The notes: a model not told the origin generated them from the letters alone. DNA of 64,000 nt from VXNE01 sp963668365 (GCA_963668365.1 OY764266.1:806001-870000); one strand, 5' to 3'; shown: positions 51,825 through 60,534, numbered from the stretch's first letter. Numbers and translations are program-made.

Positions 51825-52326
51825 GCGAGTTGTGTCTGGGGATGCCCCCTCCGGCACTCAACCGTTGTATTTCCCGGACGGCGAGCAGGCCGGTCTGCAG
51901 CAGGAGCAGGCACGCCGAGGCGGGGATCAGCGTCTTCAGCAGGTAGACGCCGCGGATTCCATCGACTTCCTGCGAGCCTTCCAGGATGGACCAGGAGTTC
52001 GTGACGTAGTCGAGGCTGAAGTACGTGAGGGCGAGACAAAGCGGCGTCATGAGGACGATGTGCCCGGCGAGATTGACGATGCTCCGCCTGCGGTCGGACA
52101 TCCCGCTGTACACAAGGTCGACCCGGACGTGCTCGTCGTGCTGGAGCGTGTAGGAGAAGCCGAGCATGAACACGGCGCCGTGCATGTAGAGCACGGACTC
52201 CTGCAGCATGATCGCGCCCATGTCGAACCCGTAGCGGAGGATCAGCGTCACGCAGGTGGCAGCCACCATGGCGAGGGTGAGCCACGCGGTTGAACTGCCG
52301 ATGCGGTCGATAAGTCGCTCGATCAT
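51817..52326 (-). CDS. dctQ: TRAP transporter small permease subunit (DctQ)
   Basis: 169 residues, four membrane helices: STAWLTLAMVAATCVTLILRY, MHGAVFMLGFSYTLQHDEHVRVD (the conserved HVRVD), IVLMTPLCLALTYFSL and YLLKTLIPASACLLLLQTG. The start at 52326 overlaps the ubiA stop by 4 nt (ATGA) and the end overlaps dctM, so ubiA-dctQ-dctM form one transcript. Confidence 0.92.
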   Translation of the reverse strand: MIERLIDRIGSSTAWLTLAMVAATCVTLILRYGFDMGAIMLQESVLYMHGAVFMLGFSYTLQHDEHVRVDLVYSGMSDRRRSIVNLAGHIVLMTPLCLALTYFSLDYVTNSWSILEGSQEVDGIRGVYLLKTLIPASACLLLLQTGLLAVREIQRLSAGGGIPRHNSHG

Positions 52327-53189
52327 GCGAGCGAGCGCGCCCCGTACTCGAGCGCGGCGCCGGCGAACAACGCGAAGCCGACCCAGACATTGTTGCGGAA
52401 CGCCTTGAAGCAGGCGCTCTCTTCGCGCGTGCGGATCAGCCAGTGGTGGTACACGAAGAGCGCGGCAACCGCCACGAGCGCCGCGAAGAACGCGTGGCGG
52501 AAACCGGCTTGCACCGCCGCCAGGAACAGAAGGACGAGCGCCCCGCACTGGAGCGCGCCGATCATGGCCCGGTCGGCGGTGCCGAAAAGGATCGCCGAAG
52601 ACTTGAGTCCTATCTCAAGGTCGAAACGGCGATCGACCATCGCGTACAGGGTGTCGTAGGCGATGGTCCACAGGGCGCTGGCCGCGAACAGGATCCACCC
52701 GATGACGGGTACGCTACCGGTAACGGCGGTGAACGCCATCGGGATTCCCCAACTGAAGGCGGCGCCGAGTACGACCTGCGGCAGATGCGTCCATCGCTTC
52801 AGAAACGGGTAGGCGATGGAAATCAGGACTCCGAATGCCGCGAGCACCTGGGTCGCCGTGTTGAGCGTCATCACGATGGCGAGCGCGAGGACAAGGAGCA
52901 CGGCGAAGAGTGCAAATGCCCTGGCTGTCGAGATGCGGCCCAGGGGAAGCGGCCGATCCCGCGTGCGTGCCACATGGCCGTCGAAGTTCCGGTCGGCGAT
53001 GTCGTTGATCACGCAGCCTGCGGCACGCATGACAAACGTCCCGGCAACGAACGCCAGGAGTATCGACCAGGGCGGAACATCCTCTGCGGCGATCCACAAC
53101 GCGGCCAGTGTCGGCCACAACAGCAGCAACGTGCCGACCGGCTTGTCGAGGCGCATGAGTTGCGCGTAGGCGGATAGGCGCTGTTTCAT
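52323..53189 (-). CDS. ubiA: 4-hydroxybenzoate octaprenyltransferase
   Basis: Membrane prenyltransferase of ubiquinone synthesis (288 aa): LMRLDKPVGTLLLLWPTLAA, first aspartate motif GCVINDIADRNFDGHVARTRDRPL, second motif TLYAMVDRRFDLEIGLKSSAI; about eight hydrophobic segments. First gene of a minus-strand operon with dctQ-dctM; divergent from rubredoxin across 195 nt. Confidence 0.96.
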   Translation of the reverse strand: MKQRLSAYAQLMRLDKPVGTLLLLWPTLAALWIAAEDVPPWSILLAFVAGTFVMRAAGCVINDIADRNFDGHVARTRDRPLPLGRISTARAFALFAVLLVLALAIVMTLNTATQVLAAFGVLISIAYPFLKRWTHLPQVVLGAAFSWGIPMAFTAVTGSVPVIGWILFAASALWTIAYDTLYAMVDRRFDLEIGLKSSAILFGTADRAMIGALQCGALVLLFLAAVQAGFRHAFFAALVAVAALFVYHHWLIRTREESACFKAFRNNVWVGFALFAGAALEYGARSLA

Positions 53190-53384
53190 GTGATTATGGA
53201 GCGGGGACGTTTAGCGATAGCATTCGCCTTTCCGTTCGGCCGCCCGGATTGCGACTTTTGTTCACGGACAGTCGGCGAACCGGGACCCGGCGGGAACCGA
53301 AGATGTTAGAACATTGCTGGCAAAGGCGTCGCACATCTCGCCGGCCCCGGCACGTTTTGAAACTCAGGACTTGAGAATCGCCCC

Positions 53385-53552
53385 GTGAAGAAGTGGCAGT
53401 GCATTGTTTGCGGCTGGATCTACGACGAAGCCGAAGGCTGCGAATACGAGGACATCCCGCCGGGAACCCCCTGGGAAGATGTGCCGGACGACTTTGTCTG
53501 TCCGGAGTGCGGGGTTGGGAAGGAAGACTTCGAGATGATCGAAGTCGGCTAA
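53385..53552 (+). CDS. rubA: Rubredoxin
   Basis: 55-residue iron protein with the two CxxC knuckles: KKWQCIVCGWIYDEAEG and DFVCPECGVGKEDFEMI, and the usual PPGTPWEDVPDD loop. Electron carrier, for example for alkane monooxygenase or oxidative-stress enzymes. GTG start. The ubiA/rubredoxin neighbourhood occurs in many proteobacteria. Confidence 0.96.
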   Translation: MKKWQCIVCGWIYDEAEGCEYEDIPPGTPWEDVPDDFVCPECGVGKEDFEMIEVG

Positions 53553-53617
53553 CTAATTCTCCGTCAGGCCCAGATTCGAAGGCGCGTGTCCGGGTACTAC
53601 CAGAGCAACGCGGAAGT

Positions 53618-54201
53618 TCATGGCATTTCCCTTACAAAGACACTTCGGAGCCCGAGAGCTGGCCGATACGTTTGCAGGGTTCGATTCAGCGCTTCCTCCG
53701 CACGGCGGGTCTCGGTGCCCAAGACTCCGGTCACGCTGTACGCCGCCAAGTTCAGCAATGCGCCCCCGGCGTGCTTGCCCAGCCCCGACTCCAGTTCAAA
53801 CGCGGCAACCGGGATATGGCTCCACAGTTCGGCGAAACCCAGCCCGTGTTCGCGATTGCTCGCCGTTGCGCAACGCTCAGTGGCAGGCTCCAGAGGAGGT
53901 CTATGCGCGGATGGTAGGCGTCGTCGAGCCTAAGTGAGAGCAAACTGGTGGATACTTCTTGTTCGGCCCTGAAGCCCAGCAGCTCTCCGAGAATCTCGGC
54001 GTTGTCGTGGATACGTCTGGATTGCGGGTTCATATCATCGGGTCGTCGAATCAAGACTGGGTCGACATTAACGCCTATCCCGCGATCGGTTGATCTGGTC
54101 CCGATCCGGGAGGCCTCGAATCGACTAAACTCCGAGTGTGATCCGGACGGAACGGCGACATGGCGGGGTCGATTCGAGAAGAGCGGATTCCAACCCCTCA
54201 A
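53618..54201 (-). pseudogene. Frameshifted unidentified gene
   Basis: Frame 1 from about 54201: ...GVNVDPVLIRRPDDMNPQSR...EVSTSLLSLRLDDAYHPRIDLLWSLPLS... ; near 53861 the sense continues in another frame: EHGLGFAELWSHIPVAAFEL...GKHAGGALLNLAAYSVTGVL...ALNRTLQTYRPALG, stop at 53618. The joined product is a coherent soluble protein of about 190 aa, not recognised. The start is uncertain and overlaps the opposing AbiEii gene slightly. Confidence 0.55.
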
Positions 54202-54876
54202 TGCGACGTGGCGAAGGCGTTGTTTGATGGGTTGACGGGCGTTGTCGATGAGCGCTACATCTCATTCGGGGATGGTACGGTACTCGCCTCCCGGTGGGGC
54301 CACCGTCAATCGTTTGACGTCGACCTGTTTTGTGATCCCACGGTCTACGGCGGACTCACACGCCGGGAACGCTCCCGGATCGAGGAAAGGATCGCGGACA
54401 TCGTAGATTGTTCACGAGAGCGAACCTGGTGCGAGGACATCGCAACCTACACGGAGATCGGGGACGTCGAAGCTACGGTAATGCCCAGCAGCGTCGTGCT
54501 CGAACCGAGTGTGCCCACGCGGTTGGCTGGGACGACGCTCCGGCTGCAAAGCAGCGCACAAATTCTCTATGCGAAAATCGCCTGGCGAATGTACCGGGCT
54601 GGAGAAATCACGGTGCGCGACGCCTACGACGTGGTGGCTGCGACCATCCATGACCCTGCGGCACTCGCGCGAGCTTGCGCCCATACGAGTCCACGCGTGC
54701 TATCGACCGTGTCCTCCGTCATCGGCGCGTTGCCGAGAGGCTGGTCTGGCAACGACATGAAGGCCTTGATCGAACCGCGGCATCGTTGGTCCGAGGATGG
54801 CTTGCGGAAACGGGTGTTAGCGGTTCTTCGGTCGCAACCTATCTCGCATGGGAGCGGGGAGGGGCCGGGAGCATGA
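54160..54876 (+). CDS. AbiEii/AbiGii-like nucleotidyltransferase toxin
   Basis: 238 residues. The nucleotidyltransferase motif ISFGDGTVLASRWGHRQSFDVDLF corresponds to the family's GGTALAxRxGHRxSxDiDLF. Downstream LQSSAQILYAKIAWRMYRAGEITVRDAYDVV matches the helical motif with catalytic lysine and arginine. AbiEii-type toxins modify tRNA or other targets to stop growth during phage infection. No AbiEi-type winged-helix antitoxin precedes it; instead an unknown gene follows with a 4-nt overlap. Confidence 0.82.
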   Translation: MAGSIREERIPTPQCDVAKALFDGLTGVVDERYISFGDGTVLASRWGHRQSFDVDLFCDPTVYGGLTRRERSRIEERIADIVDCSRERTWCEDIATYTEIGDVEATVMPSSVVLEPSVPTRLAGTTLRLQSSAQILYAKIAWRMYRAGEITVRDAYDVVAATIHDPAALARACAHTSPRVLSTVSSVIGALPRGWSGNDMKALIEPRHRWSEDGLRKRVLAVLRSQPISHGSGEGPGA

Positions 54877-55259
54877 TCTCCTTGTCGAAATCACCGCAAG
54901 GGCTTCGCCCCGACGAGGACTTCGCCCGATACATGGCTCGCCAACCCACTGCTGGGGGGCCACGCCAACCCGACGCTGAGGATGTCGCGGGGGTCATTGC
55001 GCGCAAACACTGCGCCGGTCGCAAGGGGCGCGTGGACGGGGCGGGCATATTGGAGTCGCTGAATGGGAAACCGGCCCGGAATGACCATGGAAGTTGTGCG
55101 GTGGGCTGGTTGTTATCGAGCCTTGCGCCGCATGAGTGCGCCTTGCTCATCACCCGTTGCGGGGTGAGTCCGCGCTCGCTCGCCCGGCATATCCGCGCGA
55201 TGCTCGTGCGGAACGAGGACCTCGCGCGCTTTTTGAATCAGTTTACAGCGCGGCGGTGA
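54873..55259 (+). CDS. Hypothetical protein coupled to the AbiEii-like toxin
   Basis: 128 residues, ATG overlapping the toxin stop (ATGA). It starts MISLSKSPQGLRPDEDFARY; the middle is RKHCAGRKGRVDGAGILESL; then helical LSSLAPHECALLITRCGVSPRSLARHIRAMLVRN and FLNQFTARR. It is basic, mostly helical, with an HTH-like pattern in the last third, but not recognised. Position makes it a candidate antitoxin or accessory factor. Confidence 0.6.
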   Translation: MISLSKSPQGLRPDEDFARYMARQPTAGGPRQPDAEDVAGVIARKHCAGRKGRVDGAGILESLNGKPARNDHGSCAVGWLLSSLAPHECALLITRCGVSPRSLARHIRAMLVRNEDLARFLNQFTARR

Positions 55260-55380
55260 ACCCTGTGGGTCCGGTTGCCGCGCCTCCCCAAAGCGGGTTC
55301 TCATGCGCCTCGGCCGGGAACGAAGAGATTCGGACGCGCTTCGTTCATGCCGGAAGCATAGAAAACAGACAGAACCATGC

Positions 55381-55408
55381 GCCAAGGGAACGGGGACTGT
55401 CCCTTGGC
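55381..55408 (+). other. Perfect hairpin upstream of the symporter gene
   Basis: 9-bp stem GCCAAGGGA/TCCCTTGGC with a 10-nt loop ACGGGGACTG. It lies 122 nt past the stop of the 54873 gene and 86 nt before the next start, so it may be a terminator or an operator. Confidence 0.4.
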
Positions 55409-55494
55409 ATGCGAATCGCTGTTCATCGTTTAGACGCGCTCGGCGGGTTCCGGTATAGACTGTGGGCGGGCGCAGGGCTTCAAAGGGGGAGGTA

Positions 55495-56829
55495 ATGGCG
55501 CAAGAAGAAACGAACGGTGGGAGCATGTGGTCCCGAGTCATGAACGCGCCGCTGCACTGGCAGATCGCGGTGGCCCTGGCCTTGGCCGTGCTGGTCAGCC
55601 TGGTGGCCGACGCCGATACGACCGTGTTCGGGGTGTCGCTGGTCGAAATCTTCGACTTCTTCGGCGGCCTCTTCCTCAATGCGCTGAAGATGATCGTGGT
55701 GCCCCTGATCGTGGCGTCAATCATCATGGGCGTTTACAACATGGCCGGGCGCGAACACTTCGGCCGGGTCGGCGGCAAGACCGTCGGCTTCTACGTCGCG
55801 ACGGGTCTGATCGCGGTCGTGACCGGCCTGGTGCTCGTCAACGTGATCAATCCCGGCGGCGGCGAGTCGGTCAAGGCGCTGTCCGAGAATATGCCGGACG
55901 TGTCGGACCAGTTGACGCGCGTCGAGGGACGCGACGCCGGCGACCTCGTGGACGTGATCGCGCGCGCGATCCCGGACAACATCTTCGCGGCGGCGGTGAA
56001 CATGGAGCTTCTCGCGCTGATCTTCTTCAGCGTCGTGTTCGGCTATTTCATGTCGCGCATCGAAGGTTCGCCAAGAGACACGCTGACCAACCTCTGGACA
56101 GGGATCCACGACGTGATGATCCTGATCACCCGGTGGATACTGAAGTTCGCGCCGTACGGCGTGTTCGCCCTCGTGGGCAAGGCATTGCTGACGGTGCCGC
56201 TGGGGACCCTCGTGGAGGCACTCGCCTGGTTCACCCTGACCGTCCTGCTGGCGCTGGCGACGCACTTCTTCGTGACCTTGCCGGCACTCCTGCGTTTCGT
56301 CGGCGGCGTCAGGCCGTATGCCTATTACGGCCGGATCATGCCGGCGCAGCTAATGGCCTTCTCCACGGCTTCGTCGTCCGCCACGCTGCCCGTGACGCTC
56401 AGCAGCGCACGGCGGGCCGGCATCTCGGAGGGCACCACGAGTTTCGTGCTGCCGCTGGGCGCGACGGTCAACATGGATGGCACGGCGCTGTTCGAGTGCG
56501 TGGTCGTCATCTTCATCGCACAGGCATTCGGCGCGGATCTGACTATCGCCGACCAGTTCCTGGTAGTGCTGCTGGCTTTGCTGACCTCCATCGGCGTGGC
56601 CGGGATTCCGGCGGCGAGCCTGGTGGCCATCACGTTGATCCTGAGCGTATTGGGCTTGCCGCTCGAAGCGATCGGGCTGTACATCGCCGTGGACAGGATC
56701 CTCGACATGTGCCGGACATCCGTGAACGTGACGAGCGACCTGACCGTTACCGCCCTCGTGGCGCGCACCGAGGGCGAGGATTTGCCCGAAGTGCGCGCGG
56801 GCGAATCGCGCGAAGAAGCGGCGGCCTGA
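55495..56829 (+). CDS. Dicarboxylate/amino acid:cation symporter (DAACS family)
   Basis: 444 residues, GltP/DctA-like: N-terminal helices HWQIAVALALAVLVSLVADA and FFGGLFLNALKMIVVPLIVA, the hairpin-loop motif FSTASSSATLPVTLSSARR, PLGATVNMDGTALFECVVVIF and the C-terminal DRILDMCRTSVNVTSD. All substrate and cation motifs (SSSATLP, NMDG, DRxxDMxRTxxNV) are present. GGGGGAGGT ribosome site 2 nt upstream. Transports glutamate, aspartate or C4-dicarboxylates; which one is undetermined. Confidence 0.93.
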   Translation: MAQEETNGGSMWSRVMNAPLHWQIAVALALAVLVSLVADADTTVFGVSLVEIFDFFGGLFLNALKMIVVPLIVASIIMGVYNMAGREHFGRVGGKTVGFYVATGLIAVVTGLVLVNVINPGGGESVKALSENMPDVSDQLTRVEGRDAGDLVDVIARAIPDNIFAAAVNMELLALIFFSVVFGYFMSRIEGSPRDTLTNLWTGIHDVMILITRWILKFAPYGVFALVGKALLTVPLGTLVEALAWFTLTVLLALATHFFVTLPALLRFVGGVRPYAYYGRIMPAQLMAFSTASSSATLPVTLSSARRAGISEGTTSFVLPLGATVNMDGTALFECVVVIFIAQAFGADLTIADQFLVVLLALLTSIGVAGIPAASLVAITLILSVLGLPLEAIGLYIAVDRILDMCRTSVNVTSDLTVTALVARTEGEDLPEVRAGESREEAAA

Positions 56830-56854
56830 ACTTGGGGGAGGATGGAAGTCGGGC

Positions 56855-56986
56855 ATGGTGAAGGTGTTCATGCGGCCGGAGGACCCTTGGTCCGGACTCG
56901 TACCGGAGAACTCCGAAACCCCGGGCACCTACCAGAAATACGTGGACGTGGGCGGAGGCGACTCCGTCTGGCAGAAGGTCAAGTAG
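56855..56986 (+). CDS. 43-residue small protein
   Basis: MVKVFMRPEDPWSGLVPENS and a C-terminus YQKYVDVGGGDSVWQKVK. It lies 25 nt after the symporter, with a GGGGGAGGA ribosome site about 20 nt upstream. No membrane segment. Regular in-frame GC-biased third positions suggest it is real. Function unknown; possibly a regulator of the transporter. Confidence 0.55.
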   Translation: MVKVFMRPEDPWSGLVPENSETPGTYQKYVDVGGGDSVWQKVK

Positions 56987-56993
56987 CCGAACC

Positions 56994-57022
56994 AGAAGGG
57001 CCTCCCATCGGGGCCCCTTCGA
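56994..57022 (+). terminator. Imperfect hairpin between the 43-aa gene and acyl-CoA dehydrogenase
   Basis: GAAGGGCCTCCCATC followed by GGGGCCCCTTC can fold with AAGGG/CCCTT pairing. It separates two convergent genes; no T-tract. Confidence 0.35.
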
Positions 57023-57031
57023 TCGCACATG

Positions 57032-58192
57032 CTAGTCGGGCAGCCCCAGCACCCGTTTGGCGATGATGTTGAGCTGAATCTCCGAGCTTCCGGCGGCGAT
57101 GGTGTTCGCCTTGACGCGCAGCCAGGCGCGGGTATTCGCCAGTTCTTCCGCCGTGAACGCGGCGCCGTCCCAACCGAGACCCCGGGTGCCGCACATGCGG
57201 GTGAGCGTCTCCATGTGGCGGGTGAGCAATTCGGAGTTGTAGTACTTGAACATCGACGTCACGAACGTCGGCGTGGCGCCTTCCCTTTCTTCCGCCGCCC
57301 GGCGCTGGGTGAGCTGGAACGCCCGCGCGTCCATGTTGATTCCCAGCACTTCCTCGCGCGTCGCCGCGTCCCCGATCCGGCCGTCGGCCTCACCGGCGTA
57401 CCGTTTCGCGATGCCGTCGAGCGCAGGCGGCGCCGTCCGTTGTGCCGACGGCATTCGCTCGTGTTGCAGCAGTCGCTTGCCTACCGCCCAACCGTGGTTT
57501 TCCCGGTGGACCAGGTCGGCCTTCGGCACGACGACGTCGTCGAAGAAGCACTGGCAGAACTCCTGGCTGCCGTTGATCAGGGTGATCGTCTTCACCGTGA
57601 TGCCCGGGTCGGCCATCGGGAACAGGACAAGGCTGATGCCTTCCCACTTGGGCACATCGAAGTTCGTCCTGACGAGGCAGAACATCCAGTCCGCGCAGTG
57701 CGCGCCGGTGGTCCAGATCTTCGAGCCGTTCACCAGGTAATGGTCGCCGTGATCGTCGGCGCGCGTTTGCAGGGATGCGAGGTCGGACCCTGCGTTCGGT
57801 TCCGAATACCCCTGGCACCAGCGGTACGTGCCGCTTGCGATGTTGGGAAGATGGCGCGACTTCTGATCCTCGGTCCCGTACTCGAGCAGTGTCGGGCCGA
57901 TCATCGTGAGGCCATGCCCGCCGAGCGGTAGCGGCGCGCTCGCGGCGAGCATTGCTTCGCGGAGCACTTTCTGTTCGTCGGCGGTCAAGCCGGCGCCGCC
58001 GTATTCCTTCGGCCAGGTGGGCGCCGTGTAGCCGCGCTCGTAGCAAACCTCCGCCCAGCGCAAGGCGTCGGGTGTGATTGTGGGTGTCTTCCTGCCTCCG
58101 TTGAAGACCGTTCTCGCACCCCGCAGGTCCGGCGGCAGGTTTGCTTCGATCCACGCGCGCGTCTCGGCGCGAAATTCCGCCAATGCGCTCAT
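57032..58192 (-). CDS. Acyl-CoA dehydrogenase
   Basis: 386-residue FAD flavoprotein: N-terminal helical domain with WPKEYGGAGLTADEQKVL; middle beta domain YSEPNAGSDLASLQTRA (FAD and substrate signature) and NGSKIWTTGAHCADWMF; C-terminal helical domain ending NTIAAGSSEIQLNIIAKRVLGLPD. The usual catalytic Glu region at the C-terminus is not easily assigned. FadE-like of the large environmental group; chain-length specificity unknown. Stands alone on the minus strand. Confidence 0.93.
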   Translation of the reverse strand: MSALAEFRAETRAWIEANLPPDLRGARTVFNGGRKTPTITPDALRWAEVCYERGYTAPTWPKEYGGAGLTADEQKVLREAMLAASAPLPLGGHGLTMIGPTLLEYGTEDQKSRHLPNIASGTYRWCQGYSEPNAGSDLASLQTRADDHGDHYLVNGSKIWTTGAHCADWMFCLVRTNFDVPKWEGISLVLFPMADPGITVKTITLINGSQEFCQCFFDDVVVPKADLVHRENHGWAVGKRLLQHERMPSAQRTAPPALDGIAKRYAGEADGRIGDAATREEVLGINMDARAFQLTQRRAAEEREGATPTFVTSMFKYYNSELLTRHMETLTRMCGTRGLGWDGAAFTAEELANTRAWLRVKANTIAAGSSEIQLNIIAKRVLGLPD

Positions 58193-58413
58193 GCGTCCCC
58201 CTCGCTCATCGCGTCCACTCTATCAAATCGCTTGGTAGGGGGCAGCGCCGGACGACACCGATGAATGGGAAGCGCGCGGGTCGATTGGCCACACCTGGAC
58301 GGTTGACACTTGGCAATTCCGATGCGTGAGCGGACTGCTCGATTCGCCCATGAGGAATCGATGCGATACGCAACTCGTGTGGTGCGTAGCCGCTGCCGGT
58401 CAACGAGGTGACG

Positions 58414-58908
58414 CTACAGTTCGCCAGCCTTTTCGAGCACGGCGTGAACGACCTCCGTCGACAGCCTGAAGTTGCTTTTCTCAAGCTGATCGAAGAACGG
58501 CCGAACACTGGTCACTAACCGATTCTGCTTGGCGGCAAGCAATATGCCGGCGACACCGGCGCACGCAAGCTCATGTGACTTTGCATGCCAACGGCCGACC
58601 AATTCGTCCATCAAGACAAGGCAAGGTCCGGAGTGACTTATGGCGAGGTTGAGTGTGCCTGATTCCCCGGCACCCAGGTCCGCGAAGGAGGCCTCGCTGG
58701 CGGGGACGTCTGCCAGCTTGATCCATCCCTCATCCATTGCTTCGGCCAGCTCAAGGGTGCCCGGCAGAGTGCCGCCAGCCAAAATCTCGTCCCGAACCGC
58801 GGTCGTCACAGTGATTTCCCCGAACAGCTGACGCAGCAAGCAAAAGGCACCCGCCGCTGCGAGACCAATCAGCGGGCTTGCGTCGGCTGCGACGAGTCGT
58901 TCTGCCAT
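58414..58908 (-). CDS. DUF3368/PIN-like toxin
   Basis: 164 residues: MAERLVAADASPLIGLAAAG, ITVTTAVRDEILAGG, LGAGESGTLNLAISH, LVLMDELVGRWHAKSHELACAGVAGILLAAK and KSNFRLSTEVVHAVLEKAGE. The acidic residues D9, E39 and D113-E114 fit a PIN-like ribonuclease site. It overlaps the upstream antitoxin by 40 nt, typical of this TA class. Confidence 0.85.
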   Translation of the reverse strand: MAERLVAADASPLIGLAAAGAFCLLRQLFGEITVTTAVRDEILAGGTLPGTLELAEAMDEGWIKLADVPASEASFADLGAGESGTLNLAISHSGPCLVLMDELVGRWHAKSHELACAGVAGILLAAKQNRLVTSVRPFFDQLEKSNFRLSTEVVHAVLEKAGEL

Positions 58909-59234
58909 CTCTCGATTGCCTCGGCGTCCTCACGCAAGGTGGCTGTTGATCCATGCACCACGGGTATGCCGAGCCGCGAGATGTGCTGGATGAATTCAGC
59001 GATGCCAAGGCCGGAGAACCGCGCCGCCTGTCCAAGGGAGAGGCTTTGCTCGCGATGCAGCGCCGTAGCGATTGCACGTCGAACACCCGGTTCGCCGAGC
59101 AGCGAGTCGTCGCTGAGATGTATCAGTATCGCCTCGGGCTGGTGGCGTCTAAGCACCATGACCGGTTGCTCTCGGGCAGCTCGAAGAGCCGCCGAAGGAT
59201 TGTCCTTTAGTTGACGAACGCTAACGGCCTTCAT
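58869..59234 (-). CDS. Phd-UPF0175 fused antitoxin
   Basis: 121 residues: Phd/YefM-like N-terminus MKAVSVRQLKDNPSAALRAA...PVMVLRRHQPEAILIHL, then a UPF0175-type helical segment (VRRAIATALHREQSLSLGQA, RFSGLGIAEFIQHISRLGIP). Partner of the DUF3368 protein. ATG 59234 is preferred because longer in-frame sequence upstream overlaps the divergent dehydratase gene and is not protein-like. Confidence 0.82.
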   Translation of the reverse strand: MKAVSVRQLKDNPSAALRAAREQPVMVLRRHQPEAILIHLSDDSLLGEPGVRRAIATALHREQSLSLGQAARFSGLGIAEFIQHISRLGIPVVHGSTATLREDAEAIERWQNDSSQPTQAR

Positions 59235-59373
59235 TTGTGCCCCCTTTTTGTAGGAACCTGACGTAGGCACAAGTGAAGCGCAAGTTGGATGGAAAGTCGA
59301 TGCGTTTCGATTGATTGGAAATTCGGCCAGCATCATGGCTTCATTATCGGTTCGCTCAACAGGAGAGACACAC

Positions 59374-60450
59374 GTGGCAGAAACGAAGCCCATCGAGACA
59401 ATCGACGAGTTCGAGGAGGAATACAGAAAAGGCGCCGGCCAGGCATTGCCGGGCGCGACCTCTTCAAAGGAGGCCAACCTCGACAACATCCAGCGCTGCG
59501 GCGACGGCATCGGCGACTACAACCCGTTGTACCGAGACCCGGAGCACGCTGCCAACAGTCGCTTCGGCATGGTCACGGCGATGCCTGCGTTCGTTTACAG
59601 CGTCAGCCTCGGAGTCAGCGCGGCGATCAACGGCGCGATCAACGGGGCGCGGGTGGGGGGATTCGCCATGAACTACGCGGGGGGCGAATTGGAGTTCTTC
59701 CGCCCGATCTGGCTCGGAGACACGATCACCATCCACGAGCGGGTAGGACCCGTGGTTCGCAAGGAGAGCGGCAGGATCGGACCGTTCTGCATCTGCACCG
59801 GGCTCGTGACCTACACCAATCAGCGGCACGAGGTCGTGGCGACCAAGAGAACGCTGATGGCGCGCTACAGGATCCTCGGAGGTGGCACCGAAACGATCAC
59901 CTACGACCGGGATAACAAGACCGACGTCCAGCAGGAGTCGCCTGACCCGCTGGTCTGGGAGCGGGAACGGCGCGGCGCCGAAACGCGCTACTGGGAAGAC
60001 GTCGCCGAGGGCGACGAAATGCCGCCGCTGAAGAAAGGCACGTATACCGTCAACGAACTGTATCTCTTCAGCTTCGGCGTCTGCGGCACGCGTCGTGGCA
60101 CGCGGGCGTCCGTCGGCGATCGCATAGAGTCCCACGGCCGCTACAACGCCGCGTACGCGAAGAGCCGCAGGAGCATGCCCGGCCAGTTCGACTACGGACC
60201 GCAGCGCGTGTGCTGGCTGTCGCAGATGGCGACGGACTGGATGGGAGACGACGGCACGCTGAAGAAGATGGTGACCCAGGTCCGCCATCCGAATGTCGTC
60301 GGCGACACCAACACGATCCACGGGACCGTCGCAAGCAAGTATGTGCAGGGCGACGAGCACCTGGTGGACCTGGACATTCGCAACGTGAACCAGTCGGGAA
60401 CCGCGAGCGCCTTTACCCGCGCGACAGTGGCCCTCCCGTCGAGAGGTTGA
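59374..60450 (+). CDS. MaoC-like double hot-dog acyl dehydratase
   Basis: 358 residues, two hot-dog domains. The first (about 20-170) has the N-terminal FAS1-like dehydratase pattern NIQRCGDGIGDYNPLYRDPE (the D-x4-H-like catalytic helix has Asn-Pro-Leu-Tyr), and the second (about 205-355) contains YWEDVAEGDEMPPLKKGTYT and NVVGDTNTIHGTV. Probably hydrates or dehydrates enoyl-CoA. GTG at 59374 follows AGGAGAGAC. Divergent from the TA pair. Confidence 0.82.
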   Translation: MAETKPIETIDEFEEEYRKGAGQALPGATSSKEANLDNIQRCGDGIGDYNPLYRDPEHAANSRFGMVTAMPAFVYSVSLGVSAAINGAINGARVGGFAMNYAGGELEFFRPIWLGDTITIHERVGPVVRKESGRIGPFCICTGLVTYTNQRHEVVATKRTLMARYRILGGGTETITYDRDNKTDVQQESPDPLVWERERRGAETRYWEDVAEGDEMPPLKKGTYTVNELYLFSFGVCGTRRGTRASVGDRIESHGRYNAAYAKSRRSMPGQFDYGPQRVCWLSQMATDWMGDDGTLKKMVTQVRHPNVVGDTNTIHGTVASKYVQGDEHLVDLDIRNVNQSGTASAFTRATVALPSRG

Positions 60451-60463
60451 GGCTGTAGGCAGG

Positions 60464-60489
60464 GCGCGGCCCTTGAGGAGGGGCCGCGC
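60464..60489 (+). terminator. Hairpin after the dehydratase gene
   Basis: 9-bp perfect stem GCGCGGCCC/GGGCCGCGC with an 8-nt loop, 13 nt past the stop; no T-tract. Confidence 0.5.
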
Positions 60490-60534
60490 ATTGCCAGCCT
60501 TCCCGGCTCGCGCATTCAATAGAGCGGAGAAATC

